In this document: one piece after another, positions 1 to 10,800 of the stretch
How positions within the stretch are numbered: position 1 is the stretch's first letter
How the letters are laid out: the number at the start of each line of letters is the position of its first letter
NCBI GenBank assembly: GCA_030704615.1
Contig: CM060731.1
Span: forward strand, 20,956,001-21,020,000
DNA: 64,000 nt
Source: Takakia lepidozioides
Lineage: Eukaryota > Streptophyta > Takakiopsida > Takakiales > Takakiaceae
Reading direction: 5' to 3'
The notes under the pieces: generated by a model
The model's database searches: none
The model's input: the letters and a program-made list of their open reading frames with translations, nothing else
What the model was told of the DNA's origin: nothing
Position numbers and translations under genes: made by a program

Positions 1-365
1 TTGAAACAAAAAATTATAATTAAAATAGCATGCCAAAAATTCACCATATTATAAAATTATGTAATTATAGGGTACCAAAAAATACCCAAAGTAAAAATAA
101 TACCCCCCTACAAAATACCCATTTATCTCACGTGCCCTATACAAGTGATAGGGAATGACTTCCCCGGGAGAGGGAGCAGGAGCAGAAACTGCCATAGGAG
201 GGGCCACAATGGCTTTGACCATTTTTAACCCAGCCATTTGAACTTGAATGCAGTACTAAACAAAGGTAGTGGAGATGGAGCCTTCGAAATGTCATGTATC
301 GTTGATCCAGACCTCATCCTTCAGGGCCGAGTTGATCAGCAAAGAATCATAGTTAATGACCGGGA

Positions 366-1820
366 TTACAAAAACAGTGGTGGAAGTGGGTTGAAGATTG
401 TTATATTCCTCGGAGAATGTACAGAAGTGGATGATAGTGTCATTAGATAGAGAATAGTGATGGAGAAAAGAGAAAGTTTCAGAGATTTTAGAGAGCACCA
501 ACGCCACCTCGTGGTCATCAGCCCGTCATCAGCAAAGTCTGTCTTGTCGACAATGGAAGCCCAGGAGCCCACAAAATCCGTTGGTCCCTCCGTCTGGAGA
601 TACTGAAACCTCCCACCATTGAGGGAACAGAACAAGAAAGGAGTGATATTAATAGCAGCAAAACCAGGCTTGGAAATTTCCTCATTAGAAGACAGAGCGA
701 AGACTTTCACCTCAGAGAAGGATCTAAGTTGCAAACACCTAGAAGCATGGTTATTGGTAGAAGTCAATCCTGGCGGGAGAGGATAGATAGCACGCCTAGG
801 GATAAAGGACAGAGGTTTACCCACGGATCTTGGCAGTAGCACCACCTTTGGAGAAATGAACTCAACCCTAGCAGTTTGTTGGCTAACTAGGGTCTTCAGG
901 CGCTTTGGAGCCGGAGCACCCTCAGCGGCTGGGGGAAAAGAAGACTCAGAAACCTTTGATTGCAAGTGCCCTAAGAAGAGAGGCAGGGGGTGAATTGTGA
1001 AGGAGCACCGTCGCTACATTTTCCAATTTGAGGAGTTGGAGCCGAGGCTTCCGCAGTCCTTGAGTTGTCCCAGCTTTTTCTCTTCAAGACCGGACAATCC
1101 GCCTTTACGTGCCCTGTACCATGACAAGAGTGACCGATTATGTTAACCGGCTCCTCCTTAATAAGGACAATGATGAACGAATTATCAAGCGTAGGGAGCT
1201 TGATGGAGGCCGGAAAGTAGTCTTCTCAAACATCATGATCACAATACAAGGGACCCCCACATCTCTCTAGGGGGTGTGATCCATAGGCAGATTGTCACCT
1301 TCAAACTTAGTTTATGCAACCAATGTAGCTTCCAAAGATTGCTCCAATCTCAAGAAGAGATCCCAGGTAATTGCTAGGAAGAACATGAGGAGCAAGAATG
1401 TGGGGTTTACAAGAGACCTCCCTTATGACGCCAACTGGGAGACCATGGGAAGATAAACACCCGACACCTTGATCTATAGATATTGAAAGCCAAAGCTTTG
1501 GCTGCAGCCTCAACATTGGAGAACATCACAGAAAAAAAACCACGGCCCAAAGAGTGACAAAATTGTTGATGCAGGTCCCCCTCATTACCCAGGTACTCAA
1601 TATTGATCTAGGATCTCATCCACGCCCTATTCCTTGGGCGACCTGGGAAGTGCAAAAGAATCCCCAGTTTTTCCATAAAGACAGTGTCAGCATTAAAATG
1701 ATCCATGTTCAAGGCAGTGATCGGATAAAGGGAATCATCAACTGGGGGACCATCCGCATTCCAAAGCAATCCGTCAACGTCTAGCACTAGCACATCAGGC
1801 TTAGAAGCTGAAGGGCCCAC
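366..1820 (-). pseudogene. Decayed LINE ORF1 (RNA-binding, zinc-knuckle protein)
   Basis: Fragments of a plant LINE ORF1 lie in shifting minus-strand frames. Near 1,610-1,660 the frame reads LLHFPGRPRNRAW, and near 1,480-1,560 it reads FCHSLGRGFFSVMF followed by an EAAAKALAFN segment. These align by eye with the ORF1 at 24,494 (ILVHFPGRK, FCNDEGRGFYTINF, EAAAHALSLN), so both belong to one family (LINE-A). Around 1,080-1,140 a zinc knuckle remains as C-x4-H-x4-C, its first cysteine replaced. A 199-codon stretch at 366-965 would be the tail of the protein. Frameshifts separate the pieces, so it cannot make a full product. ORF2 would lie off the left edge. The DUF4283-like assignment is by remembered family pattern. 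Confidence 0.6.
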
Positions 1821-2937
1821 TTCGAGGATAGAGGGAAGAACTGCGGCCTGGGCGGCTACCGCTTCTCTGGAGAGGGTCCATACCTTCTTCCCTTTGGAAC
1901 CTCTACCATCACCCCCACGTTTACCAGCTCTTGAGGAGTCCCCTCATAAAGCCATGGAGCAAGAGAAAAAGAGAAAAATTGTAACAAGCTGTGAAAAGAA
2001 GAGCATAGCAAAATGTGGGAGGGGCTCCACGGGGAGAGAGAAACACGACTGGCAAGGAGGGGGCCCAGCGATTGAATGTGTAGCGGCCAACAGCCGGGAG
2101 GAAAGCGCCAGAATCAACTTCCCGACAAGCTTGGCGCAAAGAGCGAATAGCTCAAGAGACTGGGGACATAGAACTTCATGGAATCTGAGGTAGGAAGTAG
2201 CAGTCTCAAAGGCCTCGAGACTAAAGGAACAAGTCCCCAGGAGAACAAGGCCCCTTCAAGGAGGCCAGGGGCAAAGAAGAGCTAAAACAGACATCGGAGG
2301 CAGGAGACTCTCGAAGAGAGTAATAAATCAAATTGCCAGCAAAGAGCCAGAAGATCACCACAAGCCTCTAGACGAGGCAAGCATTACGAGAGGAGAGCGC
2401 GAAAAGCTAGCCATGAACTCATTCAATGCTGCAGCATCACTTGGATCTAAAGAGTACAAGTTCTGAGATGGTTCAAATGTCATAGTCATTGTTGATATTA
2501 TGGTCTCAACATCAATTATCAATTTCACGACTCCAAAGGAACATGAGGGAAACCCTTGCAACTTGAGGATAGGAGGAACGAGAACCAAGAAGAGCAGAGC
2601 AATAACAAGCGTTGACCTGTCAAATTAAGGAGGAAGAGACAGAAATGGGTAAACAGGCACGATAGACGGGAAGCATAGAAGAGGAGAAGCTCCGAGCACA
2701 ACAAACCGGACCTCGAAACGGTGCTAAGTCCCAGTTTCCCTCACCGCAGAATGTAGAGCACATGCCACAAACCCTACATGGCGGCCTTGCCTTTTTTTTT
2801 TGACTCCACCGGCCTATTCATCTTACTCAACCGCCAACATTCTAAAGTATTTAATAGAGAATAGAGGGTAAGAGGGGGTGGGGAGGATTGGATAAGGGGC
2901 CGTCGGAGGAGCTGATGTGGCCCGTGAAATGAAAATG
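1821..2937. other. No gene recognised; probably the 5' part of the LINE relic
   Basis: Only short open frames occur here, with no recognisable domain. Position upstream (minus strand) of the ORF1 relic suggests LINE 5' untranslated or N-terminal sequence. This is inference. Confidence 0.3.
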
Positions 2938-3221
2938 CACTTGGTGACCAAAACTGCAAAAATAATTCAGATTGAGTTTCTCTAGCAAAACTATCATTTT
3001 GTCGCTAACCAAACCCTCTCCTAAACTCGATGTATCATTCCGAGTACTCCTCACATGCCCAATGTCCGCTCGCTCCTATGACACTTGGTGAGCAAAAATA
3101 ATTCAGATTGAGTTTCTCTAGCAAAACTATCATTTTGTCGCTAACCAAACCCTCTCCTAAACTCGATGTATCATTCCGAGTACTCCTCACATGCCCAATG
3201 TCCGCTCGCTCCTATGACCGT
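2938..3221. repeat. Tandem duplication of a ~140-bp unit
   Basis: A unit beginning CACTTGGTGA at 2,938 is repeated from 3,082. The copies are nearly identical through TAAACTCGATGTATCATTCC and CCGCTCGCTCCTATGAC, and differ by a small indel near the start. Near-identity suggests a recent duplication. No coding content is seen. Confidence 0.8.
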
Positions 3222-3295
3222 GAGTAAAAATCATAACACCCCCATGATTCTGCTTTGTGTTCACGTGAGTATGCAGCCACGATATCAACCCCACT

Positions 3296-3500
3296 TTGTG
3301 GGTAACAATGGACAACCAAGTTGTAGCCAAGTGCTAATGGGCACATGCCACCTCGTAAGGGGTTGTGGGTTCAATCGTTCAAATCCACCAATTGGAGTCA
3401 CAAAGGTGTCCACCTTCAGGCCGGTCGGAAGCTGGCAATAGCCCTTGAGAGCCATGCGGCACCATAATTTACGCTTCCTTGGGGGCGTCATATATTATTG
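3296..3500 (+). repeat. SINE-like repeat, copy 1
   Basis: The segment has tRNA-like promoter boxes: an A-box-like TAGCCAAGTGCTAATGGG and a B-box-like GGTTCAATCGTTC about 35 bp further on. Its 3' half (CCAATTGGAGTCACAAAGGTG, then CACCATAATTTACGCTTCC and GGCGTCATATATTAT) recurs in diverged form at 23,290-23,420. A dispersed repeat with a Pol III-like head is the pattern of a tRNA-derived SINE. No target duplication or poly-A tail was identified. Confidence 0.5.
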
Positions 3501-3510
3501 GGTCACCAGA

Positions 3511-5054
3511 AGTAATGGGAAAACTCGGTCATGAAAGGCCTGAGTCAGAGAATAGGTGGGAGGAGCCAATGGGGAGCTTGCAATAGAAGTGAGGGAGTTA
3601 GTGTACAAGTGTCAAGCGGTTGGAGTAGGGATTTCTGGGGGTGACAACTGGCGGCGGAGAAGCTTGCCAATTCCATCCACACTTGTCCTGAACTAATTCA
3701 CTTACCAATAGAGAATATGCGTTCTATATTGGAGAACCCTTTTTGGCCGAAAAGATCTCATTAGCCAATGACTTCCTGACTTCATAGCCCGACGGTAGAG
3801 TATAAAAATATTATAGAAAGAAAAGAAGAAAAACAAGACAGTAGTAGAGCATAAAAAGATGATAGAAAGAAAAGAAGAAAAACAAGAAAAAAATATGAAT
3901 TTTTCTCCCCTTTTGTTTAAAAAAGAAGAAGGAAAAAAATATAAAAGATGGGCGTCCAGTTTTCAAGTTGTCACAGAGGGCAGGTCTCTTGTTGTGCGTG
4001 TCGGGGGTCCGAAGATATAGGTGTCACGGGTGTGTGGCCTGGCGGGTGATGACTGGAGCAGGTCCATAGCTCTCGCCTTGCCGAGGACAAACTAATCGAC
4101 CGTTTAGAGAGTGGGTTGTCGATCACCCAGGTATCAAAGCTTGTGGTCATGGCAATTCGTTTTTGCCCGTTTTCCTGTCTTTGAGCTGTTTTGCTGTTGC
4201 AGCTGACAATTCGCCGGGTTTGCTGCTGTAGACAACTTCTTGTTTGGGCTTTGATGACTTTTGTACAATTCCTGTAAAGCTTTATGAAAGGTCAAATTAC
4301 TACGTGACTGTACATTAATAATACGGATCTCTAACGGGAGAAGTAACACCCAATAAGAAGAGCCTTGTCCTCTGTGGAAGAGCTTCGTCTGTCACGTTGA
4401 GGAGAATTGAAATTGGGAAGTTTGGATATGACAGTTGGGTAGTTGGAGCCTCCCCTAGCATTTAGTCCATATCCCTCCGCTCTGCCTGGGCGATTTCCAA
4501 TCTTTTCTACTCACATATCCAATGCTGGGTGCAGTGGCTTGCGGATTGTTTTTCAGGGAAGGTCTGTAGTAACTAGAAATTGCCATATCCCGGTTTTTGG
4601 GGCCGAATGTGGTCGGGCTGATTGAAGGTGATAGTGCAACAAAGGAGCTTGGCCGATGGAATTAAAAAGGATTAAAAAGCCGTTGCGCAGCAGATGCATC
4701 CGCAGTAAATATGTCATTCCTCCGGCCAATCGTTGTTACAGGTCTACTGCCACTATCCCTATCCAAATTCGTGTAATGGTATCAGCTTTTCACAAAGATG
4801 CTTACAATGACAATGTTTTGGAACACTCGCTCCTAGAGTAGCAGGGTATCTCATCCTAAGAGCCATGTGAAAAAACAGAGACTATAAAAGCCTCTTGAGA
4901 CAGCAACGAAATGAAGATTGTAGTGATCTCAACCATGGTATTGTAATCTAACATGCAATTTGGAAGCCATTCTGTTTTGCCTCACAGGCACATGTTTTTG
5001 GCATCTTCTCTCCATCTGATCTATATAATGTGGGTTAGTTTGGCTTTTCAAGTT
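3511..5054. other. Intergenic or intronic DNA, no gene recognised
   Basis: AT-rich stretches near 3,800-3,940 include a short duplicated AGAAAGAAAAGAAGAAAAAC segment. If the AKT-like gene downstream has its first exon in this window it could lie here, but no sequence resembling a channel N-terminus was seen. Confidence 0.4.
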
Positions 5055-5068
5055 TTCTCTGTGAGAGA

Positions 5069-7416
5069 TTGTACTCATAAGACGTTGTTTGCCGTAGCCT
5101 TGTGGCCATTGACCCCGCGCCCAGTTTGAGCGGGAACAAAAGGGACAGAACCTACCTCTGTCAGGGACTGACGTTGGTAGTAAGACTTACCTCCATATAA
5201 AGAATTAATCCGGGGTTTCCAGATATCCTCTAGAAATCCCTTCACACAAGCATCAATCTGCTGTGTGTGATTTGCCCAAAAACTAGGCCTCAGGAGGGCC
5301 TGGGCTTTTGGCTCAGCCTCGAGACTTTCAAAGTTGGTAAACAGGGGTACAGGCACAATTCCCTTAATAGATTTGAAGAGAGAGTCTCTTTGGTGAGAGA
5401 ACCCCGGACAGTGTATCAGAAAATGAATACAACGGGCAATTGCACTCTCCCTTTCCTCTCTGCTTCTGTTTGCTGTTCAAAGGTAGGCTTCCTGCCCTGA
5501 GTTTAAATTTCAGTCTAGTGCCGAGAGTGGGTAGACCCTTGAGGTCATCCAAGATGTCCTCCCCCATGTCACAGACTGGAAACAAGTTCAGGGAAGTTTT
5601 CTGCCTAACTTCATTTTCATCAGACAATCTCATGGCAACAGACATGGCTGAGGACACTACAGCCCTCTAAGTCAGATTTATCCAGCAGGGTCAAGACTTG
5701 CGGATCCAGGTCCAGGTCCTTGAGAATCTCTTCTACTCTCTTCTGCCAGGACTTAGCCTGTTTGACAGGGCGGTCCTGTTTCCAAGATATAGAGTTGATT
5801 AACTTAGGATATCTGGTGTTGGGCATATGTTGCAGCTGACCCCACCATCTGACCTTGAATTCGTCTCGTCGGGAGCTTAAGGACGGAATGCCAAACTCAC
5901 CCCGAACAGCCACATTGGCTGTTTTGGAGCATGCTGACATACACTCCTTAAGCACCCCCACTTGAATGGATTCTAGAGACTTAGCCTGGTTGGAGTTATC
6001 AACCCATATAGCAGATCCGTACTCCAAGGCAGGTCTAATAACGCGACAAAGCATGGTTTTCTTAACCTCAGAGTTGACCCCTCTGCAGTGGAAAAATTAA
6101 GTGAGCCCCAGAGCTTTGCCCTTGCCAGTTTGAACAACTTTCCGGATATGTGCATCCCAATTACAATTGGAGGAGAACTCAACGCCCAGGTAAGTGTAGG
6201 AAGGGAGGACCGGGATCTCTTGGCTACCCCACTGCCACTTAAGATCACTTCCTCCCTCTCCTCTGTCGTTGAATGCTACCACTGCACATTTGCTGACAAT
6301 AGCCTCTAGCCCCCAAAGATCAAAGTATCTCTTCGCGCAATCAATCAACTCCTGGAGATTGGTTGGAGTCTCCCTATGCCTGCGAAGTCATCCGCAAACA
6401 TAAGGGCTGGTATGGTGGTATCACCCACCCTTAACCCAAATCCCTCACTTTCCACATCCTCGAGGAGTTGATTGATGAAAACATTGAAGAGCAGAGGGGA
6501 GAGAGTACAACCTTGAGCTACACCTTGGTCTATGTCAAAGAAGTTGGACTTCTGTCCGTTAACAGTGACACAGCTTTTGGTGTGAGCATACAAGTTGTGG
6601 ACAACTCTCCACATCTTTCCCTTGATCCCACAAGACCAGAGGCGGAACCATAGGCCATCTCTCCACACTGTGTCATAAGCCTTTTTGACATCCAGGAAAA
6701 AGACATAAGTGGGTTTCCCTTCTTTTTTCCTTCCCTGGATAATCTGGCTTAGAGTGAAGATATGATCCACACAGCCCCTGTTTCGCCGAAAGCCAGCTTG
6801 GCCTTCGTGGAAACAACCTCTAGACTCCAGATCAACCTCGAGACGAGTACTTATAACTCTGCAGAATGTCTTGCCAACAGCATTGAGGAGCGTGATGCCA
6901 CGGTAGTTCCCGGTTCTTCTCTGTCACCCTTCTTGTATAGATTGACAATGACCCCCTGTCGCCAGCGAAAGGGGATCATTTCAGTCTTCCAGATAAGGTT
7001 AAAGAGGAGAACTAGGGCCTCTATCATGGGATCGCCACCGTGCTTGATAAGCTCGTTGACAATACCATCAGGTCCACCAGCTTTATATCCATTTAAATGT
7101 TCAATTGCTTCCACAATCTCAGAAGAACTAATGGGAGCATTATAAGCCATTGAAATATACTCCAGTTCATCAGGGCTGTTTTGAATCATAGGGACAGTTT
7201 TTCCAACTGTGTCCCTCCATTCAGCAGAAGACCCCTCACTGTTAGACCTAGAAGTTCTGCCAAGGATACTGTAGTGAGTTTCAAAGGTTTTGACAATGTC
7301 AACCGATGAAGTCACCACTGCACCTTTAGTAGTCTTCAGCGCTTGTACTTGCTGACCGTTTTTCGGCTTGTACAAACGTTGAAGGGCCAACCAGAATTTC
7401 TTGTCATTACCACTAT
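5069..7416 (-). mobile_element. 5'-truncated non-LTR retrotransposon (LINE-B)
   Basis: This minus-strand insertion carries reverse transcriptase, a C-terminal domain and a 3' tail. The tail (on the element strand, CAAACAACGTCTTATGAG then TACAATCTCTC) recurs at 7.5, 8.6, 14.3, 14.7 and 49.8 kb. TTCTCTGTGAGAGA occurs at both 5,055-5,068 and 7,417-7,430 and is a plausible 14-bp target-site duplication, although part of it resembles the CTCTC-rich tail. The 5' end starts inside ORF2, typical of incomplete reverse transcription. It appears to have landed in or beside an older LINE-B tail at 7,431-7,660. Confidence 0.75.
5620..7416 (-). pseudogene. LINE-B reverse transcriptase ORF2 fragment
   Basis: The reading frame runs right to left. 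A thumb/finger region (KFWLALQRLYKPK, then GPDGIVNELIKHGG) lies at 7,416-6,900. The RT palm follows at 6,770-6,345 with FFLDVKKAYDTVW, QGVAQGCTLSPLLFN and the catalytic FADD box in ALMFADDFAGIG. Connection motifs (YTYLGVEFSS) lie at 6,348-6,097 and a C-terminal region at 6,054-5,364. The extreme C-terminus keeps GKGECNCPL, the start of a cysteine-histidine finger. At least three frame changes (near 6,905, 6,345 and 6,060) break it. The upstream endonuclease is absent because of the 5' truncation. It does not resemble LINE-A closely and belongs to another non-LTR clade, not assigned here. Confidence 0.8.
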
Positions 7417-7430
7417 TTCTCTGTGAGAGA

Positions 7431-7660
7431 GAGCAAACTAAAAGAAGGAAATTTATAATGTCCAGGGTTCCTAAGACGTTGTTTGCTGTAGCATTGTGGC
7501 CATATACCCCACCCACAGTTTGGGCGGAACAAGAAGGAACAGACAAGTCTACCTTTGTGAGGGCTCATGGACTAACTTTCGTCTATACAGTTGGTTCAAG
7601 CTTCGAGATTTCCTCTCCAAAGTCCTTTGTGGCCGCAAAGCATGGAGAGAGAGAGAGAGT
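7431..7660 (-). mobile_element. Older LINE-B 3' tail fragment
   Basis: The stretch AAGACGTTGTTTGCTGTAGC and the following GTTTGGGCGGAACAAGAAGG match, on the minus strand, the end of LINE-B at 5,079-5,150 with many substitutions. It lies just upstream of the first visible AKT-like exon, in the presumed preceding intron. Confidence 0.6.
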
Positions 7661-7725
7661 GAGAGAGAGCCACGTGAGGGAGCAGAGAGGGAGAGAGACG
7701 TAGAGAGAGGAAGAATTGCGTCTGG
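7640..7725. repeat. GA-rich simple repeat
   Basis: Runs of GAGAGAGAGA interrupted by single substitutions. Low-complexity DNA without coding signal. Confidence 0.8.
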
Positions 7726-7885
7726 GGAAGGCCTAAAGGCCTCAAAGGACACAAGTAGCACAACGCAGGTAAAGCGCAAGAGCAACTGAGATCCTAGACC
7801 AGAGAGAATCTCTTGCCAATTCAACTGGCTTGTTTTTTTCACTGTTACTTCCAGCACTAAATGCACATGCTGCTGATCTATGCAG

Positions 7886-10800
7886 GTGCTGGGAAATATG
7901 GCTAGTAGTGTTGGTGTTCTATTGGGCATGGGTGTCTCCTTTCGAGGTTGGATTTGTGGAAGATCCAAGAGGCGCCCTTCTAGCGGTGGACTACGTTGTT
8001 ACTGCATTCTTCGGGATTGATATTCTTGTAACCTTTTTCGTAGCTTATCATGATCCAAATACTTTCTTGTTGGTTGACAACTTGACGAAAATTGCACGTC
8101 GGTGAGCATATATTACTTTCCATGTCCCAATTCACATGTGCTGGTGGCTAGCAAGTCTAACTAGGCTGTGAATAATTTTATCATGCGAAAGCCTCTGCAG
8201 TTGCTTGGCAGGATTGGTCCTTGCTTCTCTGACCATAATCTTTGTGCTATGTAGGTATGCCTCAACATGGCTTATATTGGATATTGCATCAACCCTGCCA
8301 TTTGCAGGGATTTCATATATATTTACAAGGGTGTATGGCAGAGGATTGATTTTCAGTATCCTCAACCTACTGCGTCTATGGCGATTGTGGAGAGTCGGTG
8401 ATCTTTTTGCCAGGTAGTTCTAAGAGGAAGGGTTGTACTGTTGATCTAATGCCTTGCAGATTCATGCCTTTAACCACGTGGATCCCCTTCTGGCTGGGTG
8501 ACAATTGTGGAATGTAAAATGTTGTAGTTCTTTCACAGATTAAGCTTTAATATTTACTGGTGACAAACACGAATGTGAGCACCCCCACTTGAGTGGATTC
8601 TAGAGACCTAGCCTGTGTGTTTGTGAGAATGTACTCAGAAGACGTTGTTTGCCGTAGCCCACGCCCAGTTTGAGCGGAACACAAAGGGACAGAGCCTACC
8701 TCTGTCAGGGGCTGACGTCGGTAGTAACGTCGGTAGTAAGACTTACCTTGGTAAAGAACATTGATCCGGGTTTTCCAGATATCAGCCTGGGCTTTTGGCT
8801 CAGCCTCGAGACTGTCTGTGTTTGTGTGTGTGTGTGAGAGAGAGAGGTGCCATAAAGAACTGGGGTGAAAGATGTGCCTGACATTGGTGTGAACTTATGT
8901 TTGCAGATTGGAGAAGGATGTGCGCTGGAGTTATTTTTGGATACGGTTTGTCAAATTATTTCTTGTAAGCCTCTTTTTTTTGTGAATGGATTTGTGTTAC
9001 TCTTGATACGCTCCAAGGACTCAAAGATGAGACACACATACATATACCAACTTCAAACAGGCTCTTGTTTTGCACTCAATAAACTCAGTTATAGATACAG
9101 ATTGCATAAGAGGGAGAAGTTCCAAGTTTTCTTCTATTGGTGTGGACAACTCTACTTGTTTTTTTTGGTTCTCCTCTTTGCATGGGACGGGTGATATTTC
9201 TCAACCTGAGCATTAGCTCTGAGAGGTCTGTTGCATGGTGACATGTTTCCAGGCGACTTTGTGTTATTGTCACTTTTCGGGCTGCATCTATTATTCTCTG
9301 GCTGCTAGATATCGAAGGTCTAAAGAGCAAGAGACATGGTTGGGAGCAGTGCTGCCTGACTTTAGGGAGCAAACCCTTTGGGTCCGCTATGTGAGGAGCG
9401 TGTACTGGTCGGTCACGACCCTTACGACTGTTGGATACGGAGATGTACACCCTGTCAATACAGGAGAAATGGTGTATGGCATCATCTTTATGCTCTTTAA
9501 TCTGGCCTTCCTATCCTACCTAATTGGTAACATGACCAATCTTATCACCCATATGACGGCTCGGACTCGGGAGTATGTGAGTCCCTGTCTACCTCTTCCA
9601 TGAGAACTTCCCTGCCCTGCCCTCTTGTTCGTTCTGTCCTCCCCTTTTCCTGCTTCATCCAAACTGAACTGGTTTATGCTACAATGCTATGCCGACACTG
9701 GCCAGTGAGCATACATTTCTGCATTTGAGCTCATTTTTGTGTTTCTCCTGTTTATCGGTATATATCTTCTACATCCTCTATATCATCATATTTGTATTTC
9801 TTTAGTCAAGGATTACTGATAGAGGGTGCTCTTCCGTCTGCTTTCCTTATGGTTTTGGAGTCCCACCTTGTGTGAGGGTGCCAATTCATATAATCTGTTT
9901 GACAGTCTGTTCTGTGCATGAGCAGTGTGATTCCGTCCAAGCCCTTACGTCTTTTGCAAACCGAAATCAATTGCCTCTAAGACTGAAGGAACAAATGCTG
10001 GAACATATGCGTGTCAAGTTCGAAACTGAGAGCCTTCAGCAAGAACAAACCATGGCCCTTCCCAAAGCCATTCGCTCATCCATCTCACAGCAACTGTTCC
10101 TCTCCACTGTGGAGAGGGTGTACCTTTTCAAAGGCACCTCATACAATTTTCTCACTCAACTGGTGAGTTGGTGGCATTGTTTGATTACTTCCTTCCTGTT
10201 GAGTTTCCTCTGCTGTTGCATTCATAGATGGTCAAATGTTTGTCAGGCTGCAAAAGTGAAGTTGGTAAATGAGGACACAGTAGTGACGAGTGTTGGGTGT
10301 TGGGAAAGGTGACAGAGATGAAGGCAGAGTACTTTCCACCCAGGGAGGAAATCATTCTCCTCAATGAGGCTCCTTCATCGTTTTATGTCCTTGTTTCGGG
10401 GTCTGCGGTGAGTTATGTCATGCTTGTATCATTGATCCAGACGAAGGCTGAGAAGGAGAGAGAAAGGCAAGGCAAGAGAAATGCATGCAAAAAAGTTCTT
10501 CGTTTTGCACATGGACCCTGTGGATGTATGACCTCCTGCTTGGTTATCAGTTACCATTTTGGAACTGCTACAGTGCTCAATTCTAAGACAGAACTTTACT
10601 CTACCTTACCACAAGTTGCTATCAATGGAAAGGAGATTTAACCTTGTATTATTCCAGTCAGTAAAAGTAAAGAGATCATAGGAAGTTAGCACCCCAGTGG
10701 TATGAGCTCAGTAACACAAGGGTTTGGCAATTTTTAAGACCCTCATTCCCACAAGGGATTTGGGATAGGGAAGAGAGAGATAATTTTTCTTTTATATCAG

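Noticed and set aside
5055-7430. Treating TTCTCTGTGAGAGA as a certain LINE-B target duplication
   Set aside because: Part of it matches the normal CTCTC-rich tail of LINE-B, so it is kept only as plausible.
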